Origin: Litorihabitans aurantiacus
Lineage (GTDB): Bacteria; Actinomycetota; Actinomycetes; Actinomycetales; Beutenbergiaceae
Assembly: GCF_030161595.1 (NCBI RefSeq)
Contig: NZ_BSUM01000001.1
Location: 868,001 to 932,000, forward strand
Direction: 5' to 3'
DNA length: 64,000 nt
Shown: piece after piece, positions 1 through 9,674 of the stretch
Position numbering within the stretch: the first letter of the stretch is position 1
Layout: each line of letters opens with the position of its first letter
The notes under the pieces: model-generated
The model's input: only the letters and a program-made list of their open reading frames with translations
What the model was told of the DNA's origin: nothing
Databases searched by the model: none
Position numbers and translations under genes: made by a program

Positions 1-459
1 GGTGGGGACGCGCTGCGCAAGGGCGGCGGGCCGGAGCACCTCACCGCCTCCACGTTCGTGCTCTCCGAGGACCTGAGCCACGTGCTGCTCACGCTGCACC
101 GCAAGGCCGGGGCGTGGCTGCAGGTCGGCGGGCACGTCGAGGACGCGGACGCGACGCTGGCGGCCGCGGCGCGGCGCGAGGCCGAGGAGGAGAGCGGGTT
201 CCCCGACGTCGTGCTCGCCTCCGAGGTCCCGGTGGACGTCGACCGCCACACGCTGGGGGAGCGCTTCAGCTGCCGGGCGCACTGGGACGTCGGGTTCGTG
301 GCGCTGGCGCCGCGCGGGAGCGCGATCGTGGTCAGCGACGAGAGCGACGACGTCGCCTGGTGGCCGGTGGACGACCTGCCGCCGGACGCGCAGCCGGACC
401 TGCGCCGTCGACTGCCGCGCGCCGTGGCGGCCGTGGTCGCGTCCCGTCGTGAGGTGTGA
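1..459 (+). CDS. Nudix hydrolase, 5' end cut by window edge
   Basis: Predicted pyrophosphohydrolase of the Nudix superfamily. The frame is open from base 1, so the true start lies outside the window; 152 residues are visible. The Nudix-box region reads GGHVEDADATL followed by AAARREAEEESGF, a variant of Gx5Ex7REUxEExGU in which Asp replaces the first Glu and one residue is inserted. This variant is common in actinobacterial Nudix proteins carrying an LTLHRKAG-WLQVGGH segment. The substrate cannot be told from sequence. The last codons (RREV) are encoded by the first copy of a repeat described separately. The gene converges on the PLP-enzyme gene. Confidence 0.85.
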   Translation, partial: GGDALRKGGGPEHLTASTFVLSEDLSHVLLTLHRKAGAWLQVGGHVEDADATLAAAARREAEEESGFPDVVLASEVPVDVDRHTLGERFSCRAHWDVGFVALAPRGSAIVVSDESDDVAWWPVDDLPPDAQPDLRRRLPRAVAAVVASRREV

Positions 460-590
460 CGGTCCCGTCGTGAGGTGCGACGGCTCGTCCCGGTGAGCGG
501 TCGCGGCATCGTCGCAGGTCAGGGCGGGGCGGTCCGCGAGGACGTGCCGGTCACACCTCAGGACGGGACACCCTCACCTCAAGACGGGAC
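441..590. repeat. Paired 20-nt repeats forming a long inverted repeat between convergent genes
   Basis: Copies of GTCCCGTCGTGAGGTGTGAC-like sequence occur at 441-460 and 462-481, and in inverted orientation at 550-569 and 571-590. 441-460 and the reverse complement of 550-569 agree at 19 of 20 positions. The two 41-nt arms could fold into a long imperfect hairpin, a plausible bidirectional terminator, since both flanking genes end inside the arms. Confidence 0.7.
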
Positions 591-1762
591 GTCCTCCTGC
601 GACGCCGTCAGCGCCTGCGCGAGGTCGTCCCACAGGTCGTCGACGTCCTCGATGCCGACGCTGACGCGCAGCAGGTCCTCGGGGACGGTCGGCGCCTCGT
701 TGGGCCAGCGGCGCCGACGCTCGATCATCGACTCCACCCCGCCGAGCGACGTCGCGGGCAGCCAGCGCCGGACGGCGCCGGTGAGGCGGGCCGCCGCGGC
801 CGCGCCGCCGCGCACGCGCAGCGTGAGGATCGAGCCGTAACCGTCCATCTGACGCGTGGCGAGCTCGTGCTGCGGGTGGTCGGGAAGGCCGGGGTAGGCG
901 ACGGCGTGCACGGCCGGGTGCTCGCGCAGGCGGCGCGCCAGCTCGGCGGCGTTGTCCTGCGCGCGCTCGACGCGCAGGGCCAGGGTCCGCAGGCCGCGCA
1001 TCGCGAGCCAGGCCTCGAACGGGCCGGCAACGCCGCCGGCGGTCGTGCGGCGCTGGCGCACGCGGGCGAGCAGCGTCTCGTCGCGTGCGAGCACGGCGCC
1101 GAGCACGACGTCGGAGTGTCCCGCCAGGTACTTCGTCACGGAGTGGACCACGACGTCGGCGCCGAGCTCGAGGGGTCGCTGCAGGAGCGGCGTCGCGAAC
1201 GTGTTGTCGACGACGACGATCGCGCCCACCTCGTGCGCGGCTGCCGAGATCGCGGCGATGTCGGCGATCTCGAGCATCGGGTTGGTCGGGGTCTCGAGCC
1301 AGACGAGGGCGGCGGGTACGGGGGTGCAGCGCCGTCGACCCCGTTCTCACCCCGGATCGCGGCGAGGACCGCGTCGGTGTCGGCGATGTCCACCAGGCGG
1401 GGCTCCACCCCGGATCGCTCGCTCAGGTACCGCAGCGCGACGAGCGACTCGTGGTATGCGTGGCGGGGTGCGACGACGGCGCCGCCGACCGCGGTGAGGT
1501 CGAGCGCCGCACTGATCGCGGCCATCCCGGAGGCGAACAGGAGGCCCGGCCGACCGGCGTTCTCGAGCTCGCCGAGCGCCTCCTCGAGCGGCTCCCAGGA
1601 CTCGGTGCCGATGCGGGCGTAGACCTTCTCGCCCGGCCCGGGGTGCTCGTGGCCGACGTAGGTGCTGGACATCACGATCGGGGAGTTCACGGGCGCGCCG
1701 GGCGTGCGCTCGGGGCGCCCCGCCTCGACGACCACCGTGGCGGGGCGGGGGCGTCGCGTCAT
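579..1762 (-). CDS. Trans-sulfuration family PLP enzyme (cystathionine gamma-synthase/lyase-like), one frame break
   Basis: PLP-dependent Cys/Met-metabolism enzyme of about 394 residues, normal for the family (cystathionine gamma-synthase, gamma-lyase, O-acetylhomoserine sulfhydrylase). The PLP lysine lies in HSVTKYLAGHSD; the N-terminal half has the cofactor segment LLFASGMAAISAAL and the WLETPTNP motif is restored after frame correction. Frame is lost at the G run 1320-1324, where one missing base accounts for it. The ATG at 1762 is chosen because a TAGGGT -10 element ends 7 nt upstream, giving a leaderless mRNA. It diverges from ddl. The exact reaction within the family is not resolvable. 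Confidence 0.85.
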
Positions 1763-1769
1763 GACCCCG

Positions 1770-1775
1770 ACCCTA
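1770..1775 (-). promoter_or_regulatory. Leaderless -10 element of the PLP-enzyme gene
   Basis: TAGGGT on the minus strand, 7 nt before the ATG at 1762. Confidence 0.6.
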
Positions 1776-1811
1776 AGCGCGGCGGTCCGCTGCGGCCGAC
1801 TCGGCGCCGCG

Positions 1812-1817
1812 TAGTCT
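1812..1817 (+). promoter_or_regulatory. Leaderless -10 element of ddl
   Basis: TAGTCT, 6 nt before the GTG at 1824. No ribosome binding site is visible, so the mRNA probably begins at or next to the start codon. Confidence 0.65.
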
Positions 1818-1823
1818 CGCCGG

Positions 1824-2943
<1,120 letters not shown>

Positions 2944-2944
<1 letters not shown>

Positions 2945-3332
2945 CCTTCCCGAGAGGTCGGTGGACGTTCCGCGAGAGCTTTTCCGACCCTCCGCGAGAG
3001 CATTTCTGACCCTCCGTGAGAGGATTGCCGGCCCTCCCCGAGAGGATCGGCGACGCTCGGCGAGAGGATCGGCGACGCTGCTCTCGAGGATTACCGACCC
3101 GGGGCAAGGTGGTTGCGGAGAAGAACCACCTTGCCGTTGAGCGGAAGTCTCTTGCGAGGGCCCGGAAGCTTTCGGGCGGTCCGCAGTCCACTCGGGAAGG
3201 GCGGTCAACGTCTCGGGAGGGTGGGCGAACGTCTCGCCGAGTGTCGCCAATCCTCTCGGGGAGGGTCCGCAATCCTCTCGGGGAACGTCTGCGAAGCTCT
3301 CGGGGAGGGTCCAGGAAGGCCTCGTGAGTGAA
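2944..3332. repeat. Inverted cluster of 22-nt repeats around a central hairpin
   Basis: This 390-nt stretch without a believable gene is built from degenerate 22-nt units. Seven run in one direction from 2944 to 3097 (for example 2988-3009, 3010-3031, 3032-3053, 3054-3075, all sharing CGAGAGGAT-like cores). Seven to nine run in the opposite direction from about 3139 to 3332 (3245-3266, 3267-3288, 3289-3310, sharing CTCTCGGGGAG). The middle holds a perfect 12-bp hairpin, 3103-3114 with 3124-3135. Units abut without spacers, so it is not a CRISPR array. Reading frames across it are repeat artefacts. Confidence 0.8.
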
Positions 3333-3422
3333 CGAGACGCGCCGCTGCTCCCGGGTGGGGAGCGGCGACGCGTCTCGGGGTCCTCGGCCGGGTCGCGGCC
3401 GAAGCGTGCGGTCGAGCTCGGC

Positions 3423-3590
3423 TCAGGCGGTCTTCGCGACGACGTCGCGGACCTCGTTGATCACGAGCGACCAGGTCTGGGGGTCCATCTCGACCCGGCG
3501 CGCACGGGCGACGGGGAGATAGGCGGTCACGGCCTCGCGCACGAGGGCGAGGGCCTCGTCGTGGACGTCGGAGATGGTGAGGGTGGTCAT
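3423..3590 (-). CDS. Small conserved-looking protein, function unknown
   Basis: A 55-residue frame beginning MTTLTISDVHDEAL and ending EVRDVVAKTA. It is mixed acidic/basic and probably alpha-helical, with no membrane segment or signal peptide. I do not recognise a family. The start at 3590 is preferred over the upstream ATG at 3656 because the extra 22 residues are basic and non-conserved in appearance; the ribosome binding site is weak either way. It lies alone between the 22-nt repeat cluster and the DUF3515 gene and runs toward the repeats. Codon use is like the neighbours, which is the main argument that it is real. Confidence 0.5.
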   Translation of the reverse strand: MTTLTISDVHDEALALVREAVTAYLPVARARRVEMDPQTWSLVINEVRDVVAKTA

Positions 3591-3764
3591 CGGTGCGGCT
3601 TTCGTCGGGGTGCGCCTTGTGGGCTTTCCGACATCGATGTTACGCGGCCGAAACATGCCGTGGCCAGGGCTGACGACGTGATCTGGGCCTCACGATCCGC
3701 ATAATTGCAACGATCATGGGTGTCTACGGGGCGAGCGTTGACGCTTCTACGGAGTCCCGGTGAC
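3591..3764. other. Intergenic region with no recognised element
   Basis: 174 nt upstream of the small gene and downstream of the DUF3515 gene. A relatively A+T-rich stretch near 3690-3725 could hold the small gene's promoter, but I see no clear -10/-35 pair. Confidence 0.3.
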
Positions 3765-4277
3765 CTACAGGCAGGGATTGGTCTGCGTCGTCCGCGCGAC
3801 GGCGGAGCTCAGGTCGACGAGCAGCGACGTCGCCTCGGTCCCCGCGTACTCGACCGGGACGATCACCTCGATCGCCGGTGTGCGCCCGTAGGTCGTGAAC
3901 ATGAACCGGCCGCGCGCGGTGTCGGCGTCCGGGCCGGTGCCGACGACGTCGTCGTTCTCCGCGACGACCCAGTCGATCGTCGTCCCGTCGGCACCCGTGA
4001 CGGCGATGCAGCGGTCGGTCGTCGGGGCGAGCGGTTCGACCCCGCACCGCAGCGTGATCGCCGGATCGCCCCACGCCCGCGAGGACTGCGTCGTCGTCGG
4101 GCGCTGCTCGGCACCGCCCAGGACGCCCGGGGTGGTCTGCAGGACCTGCGCGCACACCGGGTCCGACGCCGACGGCGCGGGCTCGAGCGGCACGTCGCGC
4201 GCGCACGCGCTCGTCACCAGCAGGGCTGCCGCGGTCAGGAGCACGGGGAGGAGGCGACGGCGGGGGAGTGCGGGCAC
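3765..4277 (-). CDS. DUF3515 family lipoprotein
   Basis: Predicted membrane-anchored lipoprotein of 170 residues: a basic N-terminus, a hydrophobic stretch LLPVLLTAAALLVTSAC and a lipobox ending at the Cys before ARDVPLEP. The mature part matches the actinobacterial DUF3515 family (CAQVLQTTPGVL near the start, a mid-protein CGVEPL with paired cysteines). Function is unknown; the family is regularly found beside ddl and thiL, as here. The GTG at 4277 is chosen over a TTG three codons upstream because a TAGGTT -10 ends 7 nt before it. It diverges from thiL. Confidence 0.8.
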   Translation of the reverse strand: MPALPRRRLLPVLLTAAALLVTSACARDVPLEPAPSASDPVCAQVLQTTPGVLGGAEQRPTTTQSSRAWGDPAITLRCGVEPLAPTTDRCIAVTGADGTTIDWVVAENDDVVGTGPDADTARGRFMFTTYGRTPAIEVIVPVEYAGTEATSLLVDLSSAVARTTQTNPCL

Positions 4278-4284
4278 GCCCGCC

Positions 4285-4290
4285 AACCTA
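4285..4290 (-). promoter_or_regulatory. Leaderless -10 element of the DUF3515 gene
   Basis: TAGGTT on the minus strand, 7 nt before the GTG at 4277. Confidence 0.55.
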
Positions 4291-4347
4291 CGTCACGCCA
4301 GGGCGGCCCCACGCGCCGTGCCGCCGCGTCGCCAGGCCGCCGCGACC

Positions 4348-4353
4348 TAGGCT
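4348..4353 (+). promoter_or_regulatory. Leaderless -10 element of thiL
   Basis: TAGGCT, 6 nt before the GTG at 4360. Confidence 0.6.
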
Positions 4354-4359
4354 GGCCTC

Positions 4360-5354
4360 GTGCCCGAGACCGTCGCCGACCTCACCGAGACCGAGCTCCT
4401 CGCACGCTTCGTCCCCCTGCTGCCCCGCGGCGGTGCCACCGATCTCGGCCCGGGTGACGACGCCGCCGTCGTCACCGTCCTGACCGGCCGGCTGGTCGTG
4501 ACCGCCGACGTCCTCGTCGAGGACCGCCACTTCCGGCGCGCGTGGAGCACGGGCGCCGACGTCGGGGTGCGCGCCGCTGCGCAGAACCTCGCCGACGTCG
4601 CCGCGATGGGCGCGCGCCCCACGAGCCTCGTGGTCACGCTGGCCGTCCCTGCCGACGTCGAGGTCGCGTGGGTCGTCGACCTCGCCCGGGGCCTGGCGGA
4701 GGCCTGTGCGCCGCACGACGTCGGCGTCGTCGGCGGCGACCTGTCAGCCGGGGAGCGCATCGCGGTCAGCGTGACGGCGTTCGGCGAGCTCGACGGCGTC
4801 GCGCCCGTCCTGCGCTCGGGCGCACGCCCGGGGACGTCGTCGCGGTCGCCGGGACGCTGGGCCGGTCCGCCGCCGGGCTCGCGGTCCTCACCGCGCGAAC
4901 GGCGCCCGACGGCGGCGCGGCGTCCGTCCACGAGGTCGACGGCGCGACCGACCTCGTCGCGACCTATCTGCGCCCGGACCCGCCGCTCCTCGCGGGTCCG
5001 GAGGCGGCTCGCGCGGGGGCGAGCGCGATGCTGGACGTCAGCGACGGCCTCGTGCGCGACGCCGGGCGCATCGCCGCCGCCAGCGGGTGCGGTCTCGATC
5101 TCACGACCGCGCTGCTCGCCCCCGACGTCGAGGCGCTCGCCGCGGTCGCGGAGGAGCTCGACGCGGACCCGCTCGCCTGGGTCCTCACCGGCGGCGAGGA
5201 CCACGCGCTGCTGGCGACCTTCCCCGCGGCGGTGCCGCTGCCGCCGTCGTTCCGCCGCATCGGCGTCGTCGTGCCGCGAACCGCCGCGGGCGCGGGCGTC
5301 ACGGTCGACGGCGCAGCACCCGCCGCCGAGGGCTTCGACCACTTCCGGCGCTGA
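4360..5354 (+). CDS. thiL: Thiamine-monophosphate kinase, one frame break
   Basis: Phosphorylates thiamine monophosphate to thiamine pyrophosphate using ATP, the last step of cofactor synthesis. The ThiL/PurM-fold signatures are present: LGPGDDAAVV with metal-binding aspartates, DVLVEDRHFRR, NLADVAAMGARP, VVGGDLS, MLDVSDGLVRDAGRIA and VLTGGEDHALLATF. About 331 residues. Frame breaks at the G run 4830-4833 inside the GDVVAVAGTLG motif; one extra G restores it. The promoter is leaderless and divergent from the DUF3515 gene. Confidence 0.93.
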
Positions 5355-5370
5355 CCGGATCGGCCTCGCC

Positions 5371-5376
5371 TAGAGT
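5371..5376 (+). promoter_or_regulatory. Leaderless -10 element
   Basis: TAGAGT, 7 nt before the ATG at 5384. Confidence 0.55.
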
Positions 5377-5383
5377 TCCTGCC

Positions 5384-6066
5384 ATGGCCGCGCGGGACGA
5401 GGGGACGTGGACGGGCCGGGAGTCGATCCTGTGGCAGACCTGCGAGTACGTCGCGGCGATGGTCGAGGGGCGCGCCCCCGTCCCGCCCCACGAGATCCTG
5501 ACGACCTTCGCTCCGCAGGGCGGGCCGCACGACCGCCTGCTGGCCCAGGGCCCGTTCGAGCTCCTGGTGTTCCGTGCCCTCGGCGACGGGAGCTACGCCC
5601 GCAGCGGCGGCATCTTCCTCGCCACGGGGCCGATCGGGATCGCCGCGACGGCGGGGTGGCCCTCGCGCGGGCGGCCGGGAACCGCGGACGGCGGCGTGCG
5701 GCGCAGGCGGCGGCGCAGCAGCGCTGGGTCGTCGACGACGCCGGGCAGATCACTGTGAGCGCGGAGAGCTTCCACCTGCAGACCCCCGCGGGTGTCTACT
5801 TCTGGGGCTGGGGCGCGATCACGTCGGCGTCGATCGTGGCCGACGACCACGTCGAGGTCTACGGCGAGGCGACGTCAGGACCCGTGCGCTGGGTCCTGCA
5901 CACGCCGTGGGCCGCGCTGATCTTCGCCTCGTGGGCCCTGCGGCGCCACCGCCGCCACCCCCAGCTCGTGACCGGGACGTGGCTGCCGGTGGGCTTCCTC
6001 GAGCACGTCGTCGCGCAGGGCTACCGCCAGCCGATGTCGAGCCCGGTGATCGTGCTGGACGCCTGA
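5384..6066 (+). CDS. Protein of unknown function, one frame break
   Basis: About 227 residues, family not recognised. The first half (TWTGRESILWQTCEYVAAMVEGRAPVPP) and the second half (GVYFWGWGAITSASIVADDHVEVYGEA, then VRWVLHTPWAALIFASWALRRHRRH) lie in different frames joined at the G run 5653-5656, where one G appears to be missing. No signal peptide; one moderately hydrophobic stretch near WAALIFASWAL, too short to call a membrane helix with confidence. The second half reads as a small beta-rich domain. It has its own leaderless promoter and ends at a shared terminator with rpmB. Confidence 0.65.
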
Positions 6067-6107
6067 CGATCGCGATCGCGCGCCCGAAGCGCCGGCCCCG
6101 AGCACGA

Positions 6108-6141
6108 CGAAGGCCGCCACCCCGAGGGGTGGCGGCCTTCG
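6108..6141. terminator. Bidirectional terminator between the unknown gene and rpmB
   Basis: Perfect 16-bp stem (6108-6123 with 6126-6141) and a 2-nt formal loop between convergent genes. CGAAGG at the outer end gives a modest U tract for either strand. Confidence 0.85.
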
Positions 6142-6160
6142 TGACCAGAGGCTGGGCGGC

Positions 6161-6352
6161 TCAGAGAGCGCGCGTCACCTTGCCCGCCTTGAGGCAGGAG
6201 GTGCACACGTTCAGGCGCTTGGGCGTGCCGTTGATGACGGTGCGCACCTTCTGGATGTTCGGGTTCCAACGGCGCGAGGTCCGCACGTGCGAGTGCGAGA
6301 CGCTCTTGCCGAAGCTCGGGTGCTTCGCGCACACGTCGCAGGTCGAAGCCAC
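6161..6352 (-). CDS. rpmB: 50S ribosomal protein L28, zinc-binding form
   Basis: Structural protein of the large ribosomal subunit, 63 residues. The sequence has STCDVCAKHP, SHVRTSRRWNPNIQ and CTSCLKAGKV; the CxxC pair at each end marks the zinc-containing (C+) form. Actinomycetes often also carry a Cys-less paralogue expressed in zinc shortage; none is in this window. The GTG at 6352 is chosen because GAGGAG lies 7 nt upstream; a longer frame upstream gives only basic non-homologous residues. Confidence 0.95.
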   Translation of the reverse strand: MASTCDVCAKHPSFGKSVSHSHVRTSRRWNPNIQKVRTVINGTPKRLNVCTSCLKAGKVTRAL

Positions 6353-6577
6353 GGTCGTTCTCCTCGGTGTGGGCCGCCGGGAAGACCGGCGGCGAAACTT
6401 GTCTGGCGTCGCGCACGGGGCTGGCCCTACCGGAGTGCAGCGAGCAACCCGCCACAACGCAACCGAAGAAGCGTACCCCAGTCCCGGTGGGGCGACAAAG
6501 TCGGCACGGGCTCACTCCCGAGCCCGGGTCCGCCCACAGCCTCGTGCCGCCCTCGCCCCGGCACGCACGCCCCACCG

Positions 6578-6583
6578 TAGGCT
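6578..6583 (+). promoter_or_regulatory. Leaderless -10 element of recG
   Basis: TAGGCT, 6 nt before the GTG at 6590. Confidence 0.6.
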
Positions 6584-6589
6584 CGCGGC

Positions 6590-8913
6590 GTGCCCGACGA
6601 GCAGCCGCCACCGCCGATCCCGCTGTACGCCCGCACGCCGCGCGCGTTCCGCGAGGGGTCCCCGGACGGTGACGGCGGCGACGGCGTCGTGCGCACCCCC
6701 GCCCTCGACCGCAGCCTGCGTCTGACCACCGGCGACGCGAAGAAGTTCGAGCGCCTGGGCCTGCGCACCGTGCGCGACCTGCTCGAGCACTACCCGCGGC
6801 GCGTGGCGGACCCCGGCAGGCTGACCGACCTCGCGAGCCTCACCCTGGGCGACCACGTCATCCTCATCGTCGACATCGCGTCGTTCACGGCGCGCTCGAT
6901 GCGCTCGCGTCGCGGCAGCGTCGTGACGATCGAGGTCACGGACGGCGTGCGCCGCCTCCCGATCGTCTACTTCGCCCCGCACCCGGGTCGCGTCGCCTAC
7001 CTCGAGCAGCGCCTGCCGGTCGGCAAGCGCGTGACGGTCGACGGCGTCGTCGGCACCAAGAACGGTGCGCTGCAGCTGACGCATCCCGTCATCGCCGACG
7101 TCGACAGCGACCTGAGCGAGGAGGAGATCGAGCGCCGGGCGACCTTCCCGCAGCTGCGCTACGGCCAGACCCGCGGGCTGGACAGCACCAAGATCGCCGC
7201 GGTCATCGGTGCGCAGCTGGAGACGTTGACCGACGCCGACCTCCCCGACCCGGTTCCGCCGGCGGTCCGTCGTGCGCGCCGGCGCTCGAAGCTCGAGCAC
7301 GCCCGCGCGCTCCGTCTGCTGCACGGCCCCGAGACGATGGCGGAGTACGACGGCGCGCAGGACGCTCTGCGCTTCGAGGAGGCGTTCGTGCTGCAGGCGG
7401 CGATGGCCCGCCGTCGCGCCCAGGCCGACGCCGTCCCCGCCGCGGCGCGGGAACCCCGTGCGGACGGGATCGCCGCCGCGTTCGACGCCCGGCTGCCCTT
7501 CACCCTCACCGACGGCCAGCGCGAGGTCGGCGATCAGATCGGGGCCGACCTCGCCCGCACCACGCCGATGCAGCGCCTCCTGCAGGGCGAGGTCGGCTCC
7601 GGCAAGACGGTCGTGGCGCTGCGCGCGATGCTCCAGGTGGTCGACGCCGGCGGTCAGGCCGCGCTCCTGGCCCCCACCGAGGTGCTCGCCGCGCAGCACG
7701 AGCGCTCCATCCGCGCGATGCTCGGCGAGCTCGCCGAGGCGGGGATGCTCGGCGGGGGAGAGGACGCCACCCGCGTCGTGCTCCTGACCGGGTCGCAGAG
7801 CGCCGCGCAGCGCCGCCGTGCGCTCGCGGAGGCGGCCGGGGGAGCGCGGGCATCGTCGTCGGCACGCACGCACTGCTCCAGGAGCACGTGCAGTTCGCCG
7901 ACCTCGGACTCGTGGTGGTCGACGAGCAGCACCGCTTCGGCGTCGAGCAGCGCGACCTCCTGCGCGCCAAGGGCCGCACCGCGCCCCACCTGCTCGTGAT
8001 GACGGCGACGCCGATCCCGCGCACCGTCGCCATGACCGTCTTCGGCGACCTCGAGGTCTCCACGCTGCGCGACGTGCCCGCGGGGCGCGCCGACGTCGTC
8101 ACGCACGTCGTCCCGGCGGGCAACGCGGCCTGGCTCGCGCGCACCTGGAGCCGCGTGGCCGAGGAGGTGCGCCAGGGGCGGCGCGCCTACGTCGTGTGCC
8201 CGCGCATCAGCGCGACCCAGGTCGAGCCCGACGACGGCGCGCCCCGCCCCGAGGAGGACGGCGACGGCGGACGAGGAGACGGCGACGGCGGCTCGCCCCG
8301 CGAGCTCGCCGCCGTCGAGGACGTCGTGGCGCAGCTGCGCGAGGAGCCCGCGCTGGCCGGGATCGCGATCGGCAGCCTCCACGGCCGCATGAGCGGCGAG
8401 GAGAAGGAGTCGGCGATGGACGACCTCGCCTCGGGCGCGATCGGCGTGCTCGTGGCGACGACGGTGATCGAGGTCGGCGTCGACGTCCCGCTGGCGAGCG
8501 CGATGGTGATCCTCGACGCCGACCGGTTCGGGCTGTCGCAGCTGCACCAGCTGCGCGGGCGCATCGGCCGCGGCAGCCTGCCCGGCGTCTGTCTCGCGGT
8601 CACGGCCGCGCCGCCGGACTCGCCGGCGCTGGAGCGCCTGACGACGTTCGCCGGTACGCGCGACGGCTTCGTGCTCGCCGAGGCGGACCTCGAGCAGCGC
8701 CGCGAGGGCGACGTGCTCGGTGCCGCGCAGTCGGGGCGCACCTCGCTGCGCCTGCTGCGCGTGGTCCACGACGCCGACGTCATCGAGGAGGCCAGGGTTG
8801 CGGCGCGCGACGTCGTCGCCCGCGATCCGGAGCTCACCGACCACCCGGCGCTGGCCGAGGCGATCGCCCGCGCGCTCGACGCCGAGGCGGAGGAGTACCT
8901 CGAGCGCACGTGA
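6590..8913 (+). CDS. recG: ATP-dependent DNA helicase RecG, one frame break
   Basis: Superfamily 2 helicase/translocase that remodels stalled replication forks and recombination intermediates. About 774 residues. The N-terminal wedge region (OB fold, about residues 80-170) is followed by Walker A GEVGSGKT, LLAPTEVLAAQH, the Walker B variant DEQHRFGVEQR, MTATPIPRT and the C-terminal QLHQLRGRIGRG. Frame breaks at the G run 7848-7852 between the ALAEAAGG and GIVVGTHALLQ segments; one missing G explains it. A Gly/Asp-rich insertion, DGDGGRGDGDGGS, sits in helicase domain 2. Leaderless start, followed by the ABC pair. Confidence 0.95.
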
Positions 8914-8926
8914 GCGCGAGGAGTCC

Positions 8927-8932
8927 TAGGCT
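8927..8932 (+). promoter_or_regulatory. Leaderless -10 element of the ABC ATPase gene
   Basis: TAGGCT, 7 nt before the GTG at 8940. Confidence 0.55.
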
Positions 8933-8939
8933 GACGGGC

Positions 8940-9674
8940 GTGCCTGCCGCGACGAAGGATCACGCCACGCCCGCCGCCGCCGGGAAGACCCCCGCGCTGC
9001 GGACCTCCGCGCTGCTCGTCGGCTACGGCGAGACCGCGGCCTCGGCGGTCTGCCCGCCCGTGACGATCGACGTCGCACCCGGCCGCGCGCTCGCCGTCGT
9101 CGGCGCGAACGGTACGGGCAAGTCCACGCTGCTGCGCGCGTTCGTGGGCCTGCTCGCGCCGCTCGGCGGGCGCGTCGAGGTGCTGGGCCGCGAGGTCGAC
9201 GAGCGCGAGGCCGCCTTCCGCGCGGCCGTCAGCACCGTCATGGACGAGGACACGAGCTTCCCCTCGCTCACGGTCCGCGAGCACCTGCTGCTGCTCGCGC
9301 GCGGGCACGGCGTCAGCCGTGCGAGCGCCCTGGTCACCGAGCTGATCGAGGAGTTCGGGCTCACCGATCGCGCCGCCGCGATGCCGACCGCGCTCTCCTC
9401 CGGTCAGCGCCGCCGCATGCTGCTGGCCGCCGCGTTCGTCCGACCCCGCCGCCTCCTCGTGCTCGACGAGCCCGAGCAGCGCCTCGACGCCGGCATGCGC
9501 GACCGCCTCGCGCAGCGCCTGGTGGCCGAGCGGGCCGACGGCGTGACCGTGCTCATGGCGACGCACGACCCCGCGCTGGTGCAGACCGTGGCCACCGAGG
9601 CCCTGCTCATCGCCGAGGACGCCGTGCGGCGCACCTCGCCGAAGGGTGCGGTCGCGGCGATCGAGGCGCTGTGA
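8940..9674 (+). CDS. ABC transporter ATP-binding protein
   Basis: Cytoplasmic ATPase subunit of 244 residues. Walker A is VGANGTGKST, the signature region is LSSGQRRRMLLAA, Walker B is RRLLVLDEPEQRLD and the H-loop is MATHDP. The canonical LSGGQ is changed to LSSGQ. It overlaps by 4 nt (GTGA) the membrane protein gene that follows, so the two are almost certainly one transporter. Substrate and direction are unknown; there is no binding protein nearby, which favours export. Confidence 0.88.
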   Translation: MPAATKDHATPAAAGKTPALRTSALLVGYGETAASAVCPPVTIDVAPGRALAVVGANGTGKSTLLRAFVGLLAPLGGRVEVLGREVDEREAAFRAAVSTVMDEDTSFPSLTVREHLLLLARGHGVSRASALVTELIEEFGLTDRAAAMPTALSSGQRRRMLLAAAFVRPRRLLVLDEPEQRLDAGMRDRLAQRLVAERADGVTVLMATHDPALVQTVATEALLIAEDAVRRTSPKGAVAAIEAL

